Source: Sophora flavescens (Eukaryota > Streptophyta > Magnoliopsida > Fabales > Fabaceae). Taken from it: DNA of 64,000 nucleotides. The stretch's first letter is position 1. Every line of letters begins with the position of its first letter. The notes below the pieces were generated by a model. The model saw only the letters and a list, made by a program, of their open reading frames with translations, had not been told where the DNA came from and ran no database searches. Shown here in pieces: positions 21,732-32,087 of this stretch. A program made the translations under genes and the position numbers. The stretch covers positions 235,587,379-235,651,378 of the forward strand of contig CM061062.1 of the NCBI GenBank assembly GCA_030762895.1. Reading direction: 5' to 3'.

Positions 21732-23236
21732 ATGCGAGGTACTATCCCAGCTGACCAACTCCTCTACGATCCTGAAATAGAAAGAACGGCTAGGGGAAAT
21801 CGGAGGCAAGCAAGACAGCAGAAACTGTTAGAACAACAAGAAGAAGAACAAGAGACTTCCACCTCTCAAGATCAAGAAGAACTAAGAATGGCAGGCAATG
21901 GTGAAGGTGCTCCACCACGGAGGACACTTGGTGACTATGCCAATACAAATGTCAATCGGCATGTCACTAGCATAGTGAGGCCTCCAGTAAACTGTGCAAA
22001 CTTTAAAATCAAGCCAGCTCTCATCAATATGGTTTCACAAAATCAATTTGCCGGGTTGGAGAAAGAAGATCCTAATAGTCATGTCTCCAACTTCCTGGAG
22101 TTGTGTGATACGAGTAAGCAGAATGGTGTTTCCGATGATGCACTTCGCCTAAGGTTGTTTCATTTCTCGCTAAGAGATAAAGCCAAGTCTTGGCTCCGAT
22201 CTCAACCCATCGGGAGCTTCACTACATGGGATGACTTAGAGGCAAAATTTCGGGCAAGATTCTTCCCCACCTCAAGATTTGTGAAGACAAGGGGTGATAT
22301 CATAAGCTTTGCTCAACAAGAGGGTGAGACTCTTCATGACACATGGGAAAGGTTCAAAGACTTACTCCGAAGATGCCCAAATCATGGGTTTGACGATCGT
22401 ACCCAAATGCAAACATCTTGCAATGGATTGAGACCGTCAACCAGGTATATGTTGGATGCCTCAGCTGGAGGGTCCATGAACACAAAGACAACGGAGGAAG
22501 CACTGATTTTGATAGAGGCTATGTCATCTAATGACTATTTGATGCATCATGATCGGGGTCCCACATCAAGAAGGGGAGTGTTGGAGTTAGATTCACAAAC
22601 TGCACTGTTGGCTCAGAATAAGCTCATGACACAACAACTGGAGTCCATTACCAAGCAATTAGCGCAACTCCCACAACAACTCCAAACTGTTCAAGGGACA
22701 ACCATGCCACCTCAATAGGTAATGAGATATGATTTTTGTGGAGGAGATCATGATAATGGAAATTGTGAGGCTCCACCTAGTTCCCATGAGGAAGCTAATT
22801 ATATGGGGAACTATGGGCGTCAAGGCAACAACCAATACTCCAACAATTACAACCAAGGGTGGAGGAATCAATTGAGTTTTGGTTGGGAACAAGATGCCGG
22901 ACAAGCAAGCAAGCCCCTTCCTACAAAACCGCCTCAAGACCGGACTTCTATCTTGGAGAACACCCTCAATTAGTTCATGCAAATGTCCATGTCAAACCAG
23001 AAAAACACCGATGCTTCTATAAAGAATTTGGAGGTTCAAGTTGGACAGATTGCAAAGCAACTAGCAGAGCAATCTAGCGGCAGTTTTTCAGGTAATACTC
23101 AAACTAATCCTAAGGAGCATTGTAAGGCTATTGTTTTGAGGAGTGGTAAAAGCCTTGAGGAAGATATTGGAGAGCCTTTGTTGAAAAATCAGAGAGTTGA
23201 CGAAAAACAGATGTGGTTGCTGAAAAATCTGATTTG
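21732..23236 (+). pseudogene. A1 Gag (in-frame stops, altered zinc knuckle)
   Basis: ATG at 21732 gives MRGTIPADQLL followed by the family signature YDPEIERTARGNRRQAR. The capsid core (FKIKPALINM, LRLFHFSLRDKAKSWLR, GDIISFAQQEGETLHDTWERF, RCPNHGF) is intact to a TAG at 22716-22718, which is CAG in A2 and B. The knuckle after it reads YDFCGGDHDNGNC, its first Cys changed to Tyr. A second TAG lies near 22972, and the frame ends LLKNLI at a TGA (23234-23236) found at the same place in A2 and B. Confidence 0.9.
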
Positions 23237-24241
23237 AATAAAGAAAAAGGCAAAGAGGTTGTAGTAGAGGGGGAAGAAAAAGAAAGTGAAAAAGACAAGA
23301 GGGAGAAGCTAGTGGATGAGAATTCAATTTTGAGGAGGACTAAAAGTCAGATTTTGAAAGATGGAGACAAGCCTCAAGAGATCCCCTCTTATGTGAAGTT
23401 GCCGTATCCTCATTTGAGCAAGAAAAAGGAGAAGGAAGAACAGTTTGCCAAGTTTCTTGACATCTTCAAGAGGTTACAGATTAACACACCCTTTGCTGAA
23501 GCACTAGAGCAGATGCCCACTTATGCAAAGTTCATGAAGGAGTTGCTCACGAAGAAAAGAAACTTCAAAGAAGGTGAGACTGTTGCCTTGACAGAGGAGT
23601 GTAGTGCGATACTTCAGAGGAAGCTACCTCCAAAGCTTAAAGATCCTGGTAGTTTTACAATTCCTTGCACTATTGGAAGTGTTGTTATTGGGAAGGCCTT
23701 ATGTTTCTTGGGAGCGAGTATCAATTTGATGCCGCTTTCAACTTTGAACAAGCTTGGAGGTGGTGAGGTGAAACCAACAAGGATGACATTACAGCTAGCT
23801 GATAGATCAATCAAGCGTCCTGATGGTATTTTGGAAGATGTCTTGGTTAAAGTGGACAATTTTATTTTCCCAGCGGATTTTGTGATACTAGACATGGAGG
23901 AGGATGCAGAAGTTCCACCTATATTGGGGAGACCTTTTCTAGCAACTGGTCGTGCTTTGATAGATGTACAAAAGGGCCAACTTCGACTCAGAGTGCAAGA
24001 TGAAGAGGTCACTTTTAATGTATTTGACGCTATGCATCGCCCGAGTGATGAAGAGAATTGTTTCCTCATGGACCTTGTGGAAGTGGTGGCTAAAGAAGCC
24101 TTTGCACAGCGGCACCATCCCTATACTCTTGAGAAGGTAATTGTGAATTCTATTGAAAATCTTGATGAGGAAGAGAAGGAAATAGAAGATTGTTTGTGTG
24201 ATCTGGAAGCTCAACCCCAAGCAACTTGCTGTCAACACTAA
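23213..24241 (+). pseudogene. A1 aspartic protease (catalytic Asp lost)
   Basis: An open frame one step from Gag runs from VAEKSDLNKEKGKEVVV through the conserved LPPKLKDPGSFTIPC to KALCFLGASINLMPLS. B has CDLGAS at this point, so the active-site Asp has become Phe. The C-terminal half (VPPILGRPFLATGRALIDVQ) is kept. The frame ends QATCCQH at 24239-24241 through a one-base gain; homologs continue into the RT linker. Confidence 0.88.
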
Positions 24242-25943
24242 GAAGGAAGAGCTCAAAAAGGATGAAGTCCAAGAGAAGCTCGAGTTAGAGCTTAAGCCTC
24301 TACCTCCCCACTTGAAGTATGTCTTTCTTGGGGAGAATGATGAAGACCCTGTCATAGTGATCAATTTATTGTCCAAATTGGAAGAGGGGAAACTTGTAAG
24401 GGTGCTTCGAGAGCATAAAACAGCTATTGGATGGTCCATCTCAGATTTGAAAGGTATTAGCCCCACGTTTTGTATGCACAAGGTCATGATGGAGACTGAA
24501 TTTAAACCGGTGGTCCAACCGCAGAGGAGTTTCAATCCCACAGTGAAAGAAGTGGTAAGGAAGGAGCTGTTGAAACTCCTTGAAGCTGGAATGATCTATC
24601 CGATTTTCGATAGTGCTTGGGTGAGTCCGGTACAAGTGGTTCCAAAGAAAGGTGGCATGACCGTCGTGCACAATGAGAAGAATGAGTTGATCCCAACTAG
24701 AACGGTCACCGGCTGGCGAATGTGTATAGATTACCGGAAGCTTAATCAAGCTACTAGGAAGGGTCACTTCCCACTTCCATTCATGGACCATATGTTAGAG
24801 TGGTTGACCGGGCAAGCTTATTACTGTTTCTTGGATGGTTATTCGGGTTATAACCAAATTGCGGTTAACCCGGAAGACCAAGAGAAAACTGCATTCACAC
24901 GCCCTTTTGGAGTTTTCGCCTATCGGAAGATGCCTTTCGGACTTTGTATTGCGCATGCGACATTTCAAAGGTGCATGCTTTCCATTTTCTCTGATATGGT
25001 AGAAAAATACATAGAAGTTTTCATGGATGATTTTTCTGTTATCGTTTCCTCTTATGATAATTGTTTGTCTAACCTTGCTGCTATGTTCAAGAGGTGCACG
25101 GACACCAATTTAGTCTTAAATTGGGAGAAGTGTCATTTTATGGTGCAGGAAGGCATTGTGCTTGGGCACAAAATTTCAGCTAAGGGGATCGAAGTGGATA
25201 AATCCAAGATTGATGTGATTGAGAAACTGCCTCCACCAGTGAATGTCAAGGGTGTGAGGAGTTTCCTTGGGCATGCGGGCTTTTACCGGCGGTTCATCAA
25301 GGACTTCTCAAAGATAGCCAAGCCGTTGTGTGGCCTTTTGAACAAGGACACACCATTTGTATTTGATTCTGCTTGTCTTACCTCTTTTCAGGAGTTTGAC
25401 TTAGTCATCAAAGACAAAAAGGGCAGCGAGAATGTGGTGGCTGACCACTTGTCCCGGTTGGTGAATGAAGAGGTGGCTGCAAAAGAGAAGGACATTCGGG
25501 ATGAGTTCCCGGATGAAGCTTTACTACTGGTGTATGAAAGACCATGGTTTGCTGACATGGCAAATTTCAAGGAAGCCAATATTGTTCCAGAGCACCTCAC
25601 TTGGCAACAAAAGAAGAAATTCTTCCGGGATGCCAACCATTTCATGTGGGATGACCCATTTCTGTTCAAGGTTGGACCAGATGGCTTATGGAGAAGGTGT
25701 GTCAGTCAAGAGGAAGCAAGGAAAATTTTGTGGCGTTGCCATAACTCTCCATATGGTGGACATTACAATGGGGATAGGACCGCCGCAAAGGTCCTCCAAT
25801 CTGGGCTCTTTTGGCCCTCAATCTTCAAGGACTCTTTCAATCATGTGAAGAGTTGTGACAAGTGCCAAAGGATCGGGAACATTTCAAAAAGGGATGAGAT
25901 GCCACTGCAGAACATATTGGAGGTTGAGGTATTTGATTGCTAG
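24198..25943 (+). pseudogene. A1 reverse transcriptase joined to integrase N-terminus, RNase H absent
   Basis: A 581-codon open frame: linker (LELELKPLPPHLKYVFLG), RT (SAWVSPVQVVPKKGG, MCIDYRKLNQATRKGHFPLPF, FLDGYSGYNQIAVNPEDQEKT, catalytic VFMDDFSVIVSS, VLNWEKCHFMV, RSFLGHAGFYRRFIKDFS), then CLTSFQ joined directly to EFDLVIKDKKGSENVVADHLS, and the integrase zinc finger (HNSPYGGHYNGDRTAAKVLQ, CDKCQRIGNIS). In Athila-A about 120 RNase H residues lie between the equivalents of SFQ and EFD. The frame ends where TAG replaces TGG (Trp of WGIDFMGPF). Confidence 0.92.
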
Positions 25944-26817
25944 GGCATAGACTTTATGGGTCCATTTCCACCTTCATTCTCCAATCAATATATCTTGGTG
26001 GCGGTGGACTATGTTTCCAAATGGGTGGAGGCCATTGCAACACAAAGGAATGATGCCCAAACAGTGATTAAATTCATCAAGAAGAACATCTTTGCCCGGT
26101 TCGGTGTCCCAAGGGTCCTTATAAGTGATGGGGGATCTCACTTTTGCAACTCACAACTGAGAAATGTGTTGAACAAATATGATGTGAGGCATAAGGTGGC
26201 ATCCCCATATCATCCGCAAACAAACGGGCAAGCGGAGGTCTCCAACCGGGAGATTAAGAAAATTCTGGAAAAGACTGTGGCCGTTTCAAGAAGAGATTGG
26301 GCAGGAAGCTTGACGATGCCTTGTGGGCTTACCGGACTGCACTGAAAACTTCTGTGGGGTTATCTCTGTTTCAGATGGTCTATGGGAAGGCATGTCATCT
26401 ACCCGTAGAGTTGGAGCATCGAGCTTTTTGGGCATTGAAGTTCTTGAATTTTGGGCATCTACCCGTAGAGTGAATCAGCTGCATGAGTTAGAAGAGATGC
26501 ACCTTAATGCATATGAGAATGCAGCTATTTACAAGAAGAAAGCCAAGACCTACCATGACAAGAAGATCGTCATGAAAACATTTCAGCTAGGACAACAAGT
26601 TTTATTATTCAATTCCTGGCTGAGATTGTTTTCGGGCAAGTTGAAGTCCAAATGGTCAGGACCGTTCATTGTCAAAGAAATCTCACCTCATGGAGCTGTG
26701 GAAGTGGAGGATCCTACTTCAAAAAGGACCTTCAAAGTCAATGGCCAAAGACTCAAGGCCTACTTGGGTGGTGACATCGAGAGACTGCTCTCAGCTGTGC
26801 GCCTTCATGACCCTTGA
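25944..26817 (+). pseudogene. A1 integrase core and C-terminus (frameshift, patched segment)
   Basis: Directly after the TAG comes GIDFMGPFPPSFSNQY, then VDYVSKWVEA, ISDGGSHF and YHPQTNGQAEVSNREIK (DDE residues kept). One A is missing near 26308 (GGGCAGGAAG here, GGGCAAGGAAG in A2 and B), shifting the frame. At about 26450-26470 the expected DATLAGEKR codons are replaced by a second copy of GGCATCTACCCGTAGAGT, present 55-70 bp upstream. The tail (NSWLRLFSGKLKSKWSGPFIVKEI...RLLSAVRLHDP) is open to 26817. Confidence 0.88.
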
Positions 26818-26825
26818 GGTCATCT

Positions 26826-26880
26826 ACCCGTCAAGCTAGTGACGTTAAAGAAGCGCTTATTGGGAGGCAACCCAAGTTTT
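26826..26880 (+). other. Conserved post-integrase motif with AGGCAA-loop hairpin (A1)
   Basis: CTAGTGACGTTAAAGAAGCG leads into TTGGG-AGGCAA-CCCAA (26860-26875), a 5-bp stem with a 6-nt loop. The loop equals that of Athila-A; the stem differs by compensated changes. Confidence 0.75.
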
Positions 26881-27031
26881 CTTTTCATTTTCCTTTTGTT
26901 TTTGATTTTTCCCTCTTGAATAATTTGAGAAGATCAAGAGGAAAAAGATCATAAATTAATAGTCTGGTTAAGTGTTTTCAGATTAAGGAGGAAGGAGAAG
27001 CAAAAAGGGCAGAGGCAACAAAGTCAGCAAC

Positions 27032-27240
27032 CATCACGCCCAGGCCGTGACACTGATCGAGGCCGTGATGAGCCAGAATTGAAGATCAGGCCATGATCCC
27101 CATCATGGGCGTGATGGGAGGACCCTGAAGCCCAGAGAGCATCACGACCTAGCCGTGATGGAGGTCACGGCCGTGACAGGCTACCCCTCTGGACCAGAAT
27201 GCATCACGACCTTCCCGTGATAAGCATCATGGCCGTGACC
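27032..27240. repeat. Dyad cassette, 3' internal copy (A1)
   Basis: About four units built from ATCACG-(CCTAG)-CCGTGAT and TCACGGCCGTGA-like palindromes, the same motif as the LTR at 51461-52894 and the A2 copy at 49807-50014. No TATA box or ORF follows within 500 bp, unlike in Athila-A. Confidence 0.85.
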
Positions 27241-27765
27241 CAAAATTTTCATGCAATCCCAACAAGTTTCTGACTGGAATGTGAGCCAGCAACCGTTACC
27301 GCCTCGGTAAGTCGTTCCAATTTTTCTTTCCTCTCTCCGACTTGATTGTTTACGTTGGAGACAATGTAAATTTTTAAGCTTGGGGTAGGGGTGTTTTGCA
27401 TTTGCATTTTGCATGTTGCATTCATATAGGTATAGGTTTGCATGATCACATGATTCGATTGTCCCTTGTTTAGATGTTGCATCCGATTGTGAAAACTAAG
27501 TGCCAAATAACTTGAGATAGTGAATTCTTGAAGCCAATTTGTTATTCTTGTGATAAGGCTACAAATAAAAAAAAATTCTTTAGATGATCTGTGATAGTTA
27601 ATAATTAGCATGTGGTTCCATAGACTTGTTTTTCTCAGTGATTTTTGAACTACTAAAATGTGAGATTTTGAGCCAAAAAGGGGTACTCATTAAATCTACC
27701 CCATTCTTTGTGATAGAGTGTTATTCCTCTTGGATTGTTTTCTCTAGAACTTGACTTGAAACCGT

Positions 27766-28050
27766 CACTAGTGCAGAAAAGGGATTCCACATCGGTTATT
27801 TATGGCTTTCCACATCGGTTTTCAAACCGATGTGGAAACGACCGATGTGGTTTATTGCCACTTTACACATCGGTTATAAAACCGATGTGTAAAGTATATT
27901 TTAAACAGCGGTTTTCTTTTATCCGATGTGGAAAATCAATTTGTCAATTGATAAGCAGTTGGAAATTACACTTTCTACATCGGTTTTACCTAAAACCGAT
28001 GTGTAAGTGAAATTTACACATCAGTTTTTATTAAAACCGATGTGTAAAAT
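27766..28050. repeat. CACTA left terminal and sub-terminal repeats
   Basis: Terminal CACTAGTGCAGAAAA is followed by at least four hairpins of the form CACATCGGTTTTnnAAACCGATGTG. In CACTA elements such sub-terminal arrays bind the TNPA-type protein. The 3-bp target copy would be CGT on this side. Confidence 0.9.
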
Positions 28051-28778
28051 CTCATTTTTTTTAATCTGTTATTTACATTTCAATCATTCCTTTCCCCTGT
28101 TTCAGTAATGCAGATCAATACCAGAATAACATACTGTAAATTTTGGGGTAAACATAATGTAGTTATTGCACCAAACTAGTAGAAAATGATAACAAGCAGC
28201 CACATACAATTGGAAGACACAAATTTTTATAGTTCATTCGATGACAAGAAACAGCAAGGCAGTAACCACACGTGATTTAGGCATCACATGAGTTAGATAA
28301 CAAATGGGCAAGGCAAACTAATTGGTACAGTAAGAGCACTTACTAATTCATAACCATCAGTTCCAGGAACTTGTTTAAGCTAACAAACCAGCAGTACCCT
28401 GATCAAACAAGAAACAACAACAGAACACCAAACCAGTTTTGACACAATTGCAACAAAGTTTTAACCATATCAAAAGCAAAACATACTTTATTCAATTTTC
28501 TTGGCACAAACAATCAGCTCTTACACATATGGTTAAAAATACTGACATTTCATCAAATGACTAGTGAGCACAGAATCTGAAAACAGAGGGCATCAGGCCT
28601 AATTAATTTCGAATGAATGAAAACAACACTTTATCAAGGCTACATCAAAACACGAGAGAAGAAGAATTGAACCGGACACGAGCACTAATACATATCATCG
28701 AGTCAAAAGGTCCACTATAGCTAGTACATGATAAGTTTTTCAACTAACTCCATATATCCAAACTCTGGTTGGTACACT
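28051..28778. other. CACTA non-coding interval
   Basis: AT-rich sequence between the left sub-terminal repeats and the last exon of the TNPA/Ulp1 gene; probably its 3' UTR and terminator. No ORF is supported. Confidence 0.6.
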
Positions 28779-31700
28779 TCAAGACAGAACGTTGCCCCAC
28801 GCCTCTTTATCTTTGTTGATGTCAGAATCAGATAATGGAGTTGGATTGTTGAATATCTGCAAGTTTAATTGGACAAAAGATTATATCTTTTAAGTAATAA
28901 ACTAACATAAAACATATAACGAATCTATATTATTAATTCTAATTGTGTCAATTAAAATTTACCTCATGCCATCTTTCAGTGATCGCGGAGGAGATAATTT
29001 CCAACATCCACTGCATCACATAGTAGCCACATTCCCATGACCCACGTTGTATACGTGACTACGTACAAATGAAACCCAATTAGAATATGAGGAATTAAAT
29101 AAAATAGAAATCAATTATTGTACCCACTGCATTTGATGCATTTGAACTAATAAATATCTTACGCTGGGAATAATCCATCTGATAGCCCGAGTACGCCTTT
29201 CACCACGCAACATGTGGGTTGCATTAATAGACCTATCATGACAAAAACATTAATTAAAGTATATCTAATAGATTTCAGATAATTAAAACAACTGCATTAC
29301 TGATTATAAAGTATTTTAATGCTTACGTTTCGATGATCGTCTTCAGTTGATTCGCCGGCTTATTTCCCAATGAGCAGAAGAAGACCACGACGTTCATTCT
29401 TGGGTACAAGAGCAACAGTTTGCCAAATGCCTACTGTATTTGCGAAACAGTTAGTGACTAAGCCATATATAGTTATACTTAAATAACCGGTACTTACTTA
29501 TTGAGATAAGGCGCAATATAGAATTGATGATCGTCTCGGGCAAATATATCACGTATGGTAGTGACTGGGTCTTCCGATGCTAGGAGAACATCACCCTGAA
29601 TGAACATGGGGTCAATGAACCCATAAAGGGGGAGGTTACCCTGATCGACTAACATACGATGTAGATACCTAATATATTGGAAAAACATGTTAATTATCAT
29701 AGTATTTAAAAATTAATTACGTACTTAACTTATAAATAAAATGTACTTACGTGCACCAAAACGATATGTGTGCAGAACTGGCCATTTCTTTATTGAGTAC
29801 CATCTCCATAAGTTCCTTCTTTGGTATATACAGTTCACCAGGGCTAGCACCATGTTCCAACCTTACCAAGGCTGCGTCATTCTCCATGGTGACAACCTGT
29901 ATAGCCAGAACTTTAAAAACATCACCATGGCCAGGTGCCCCTTTGTCGATCCCCTAAACAACATAGACATATATTAGTAATCACGGATAATTAAGTTATT
30001 TAATTCGTTATTAACTAAATGGTGAAATGAATACCTTGGCAGGAGCAGACATCTCTGGTCTTCCTAGATCCGACCTTTTAGGCACAATATCATTTCCAAC
30101 ATCCTATAATGAATAAAAATAAAGCATTATCTTGAAACAACAATAAATTATTTCAACTATGAATGTAGAAAAACACAACTAACCGAATACCTCAGATGCA
30201 ACAAGAAAGTTGACCAGTCTTCTTGGCCAGAGGATGAAGTTACCGGGGGACTGACCCACTGTTTGAACCTCCTCAGTGGGCACAGGGACTCGAGCATCAG
30301 CATCTCGAATAATCTCAACAGACACCCTCAGCTGATCATCCGGTAATAATCGATGGTGTATGGTATTACCTAAGTTAGTATGTGCCCTACCCAATGCCAC
30401 TAAGCGGCGATGATGATGATCATCAACATACAGCTCACACCTTTCAGGGTTGTCATCGTCATCATCATCATCATCAGCAGCAGCAGCATCATCATCATCA
30501 TCACCATCATCATCATTTTGAGGATGATGAGGAGGATCACATGAGCCCTTAGTGCTCACATGGACAGAGGGTTGGATAGAGGGTTGGACACCGGCTGTCA
30601 TCTGCTGGGACATAGAAGTCAATATTGCCATCTGCTGGGCAAACTGCTCGGCCATCTCCTGTCGAAGCTCAGCTGCAATCTCCTGTTTTAGTCTTTCTCT
30701 ATCTTCTTCAACATCCCTGTGGCATTGGTGTGAAGATGAACCATGGTATTGGCGAATGCCGACTCCCCATCCCACACCAATGACACGGCCGGGTGGTCCG
30801 TTTCTGATGGCAAGGTAGATAAGATATCATTGCGTCCTCTAGGAACAAAGGTTCCTTGGGTTAGCTGATCATCCAATGCATCCTATCACATAAAATATCA
30901 GGTCACATTACAATTCGGTAACAATCTTAAAATGACAATTACAACAAACTATACTTACAATCCTCTCAGCTACTTGGCGGGCCTCATCGGATGTATATTG
31001 TCCCATTTTTCTTTGTCGGCCCCTCTTCCATGAACGATGGCGTGGGGGTGGAGGTGGATCAACAACCTCTGTAAGTGTTTCAGCATTAGGATCCGCCTGA
31101 GATGCTGCTTCCTGACGTGCTTTCTTTTCCTCTTCAACCATTTTCTGAACAAGCTTTTTATATCCCCCACGAGACATGACATGGGGGTAGACATTCTTGC
31201 TTTGGTTTTCCTGCCCCTTTTTCCTCTTCTCCTGTTATAAATAAAAGACAATTAAATTACATAAGTAAATGAAATTAATGCAATTACATAAATTTAGAGA
31301 CAAATCAAATAAGTTAACCTGAAAGCTGGGATCATGTCGGCTCTGAACAAAGCGATCCCACGTCGCCTTGTCAAGAAACGGATACAACTCAAGTGGGTTC
31401 TTTTTACCTTTTGGATTGAATATATAGTATCTGCCTGGTCGGCCTTAAAAGCCCTCCAACGCTCTCCAAAGATACTTGAAAGAACGCTTCTTCATAGCGT
31501 ATGTATCCGGTATGTCAAAGGTCAACTACATTAAGACCAAAAGAATCAACGAATTACTGTATGATATTATTAAGATAAAAATAAAGTAGATACAAACAAA
31601 TACAGGACGTAGAAGTATAGATACCAGAATACTCTCCCATATCTGCTCCTTCACGTCCGCCGGTACATCTCTCCACCTATCAATGAGTATACTGGGCCTG

Positions 31701-31917
31701 CTTCTCTAGCAAGGGTCGCCACAAAACTGGTAAACTGATCTTCCATTGGCCCAATAGGTTTGAGGTTATTATCAAAGTCTACTCTTATCCTTTGATTTGA
31801 CCCACGGTTGGCAGTCAAATTCCTCATCCGTGTGGCACGTCTACCCTTTCTACCGGTAGACGGGGTCTCCACCCACCCGCATTTGCATGAAGGAGGGATA
31901 TCCTCATGATCAGCCAT
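28779..31917 (-). pseudogene. CACTA TNPA-like (Ptta/En/Spm) protein with Ulp1-type C-terminal domain, about 11 exons
   Basis: ATG at 31917 (MADHEDIPPSCKCGWVETP). Exons inferred from GT-AG signals and continuity lie at about 31917-31628, 31527-31322, 31233-30961, 30880-30190, 30103-30034, 29956-29752, 29670-29500, 29433-29328, 29240-29162, 29060-28964 and 28858-28779. Family marks: IDRWRDVPADVKEQIWESI, YPFLDKATWDRFVQSRHDPSF, GRVIGVGWGVGIRQYHGSS, VPVPTEEVQTVGQSPGNFI. The C-terminal part has YPRMNVVVFFCSLGNKP and WECGYYVMQWML, whose Cys matches the catalytic Cys of C48/Ulp1 peptidases. An Asp/Ala run is coded at about 30450-30515. One-base frameshifts near 31695 and 30793 suggest inactivation. 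The protein would bind sub-terminal repeats; the role of the peptidase-like part is unknown. Confidence 0.8.
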
Positions 31918-32087
31918 GTATACCTGTTTAAACACAAAACAAAACAAAACTTGTTAGTATGTCAGGATAAATATCAAACATAACTTATAAATATCGATCA
32001 ACGTACATAAACATGACTTATAAATATCAACGTAAACATATAATATGCCAAACTTGATGGTAATATCAAACTAAACTTACTTTGTGG

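Larger units (their letters stand above)
21609..27765 (+). mobile_element. A1: Athila-lineage internal region (no flanking LTRs)
   Basis: From about 21609 the sequence matches the 5' leader of B (from about 52975), then gives gag, protease, RT, integrase, the conserved 3' hairpin motif and a dyad cassette. The 5' LTR and PBS are missing (junction to NA1) and the 3' end is cut by the CACTA element at 27766. It lacks RNase H, like A2 and B. Confidence 0.85.

Noticed and set aside
25380..25395. RNase H loss by removal of a spliced intron (TTTTCAG at the join)
   Set aside because: Athila-A has no GT donor at the equivalent left edge, so a plain deletion is simpler; kept only as something to test.
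27032..27240. A1 3' cassette as the promoter of a downstream ORF
   Set aside because: No TATA box or ORF follows before the CACTA insertion, unlike in Athila-A and SIRE-like element 2.
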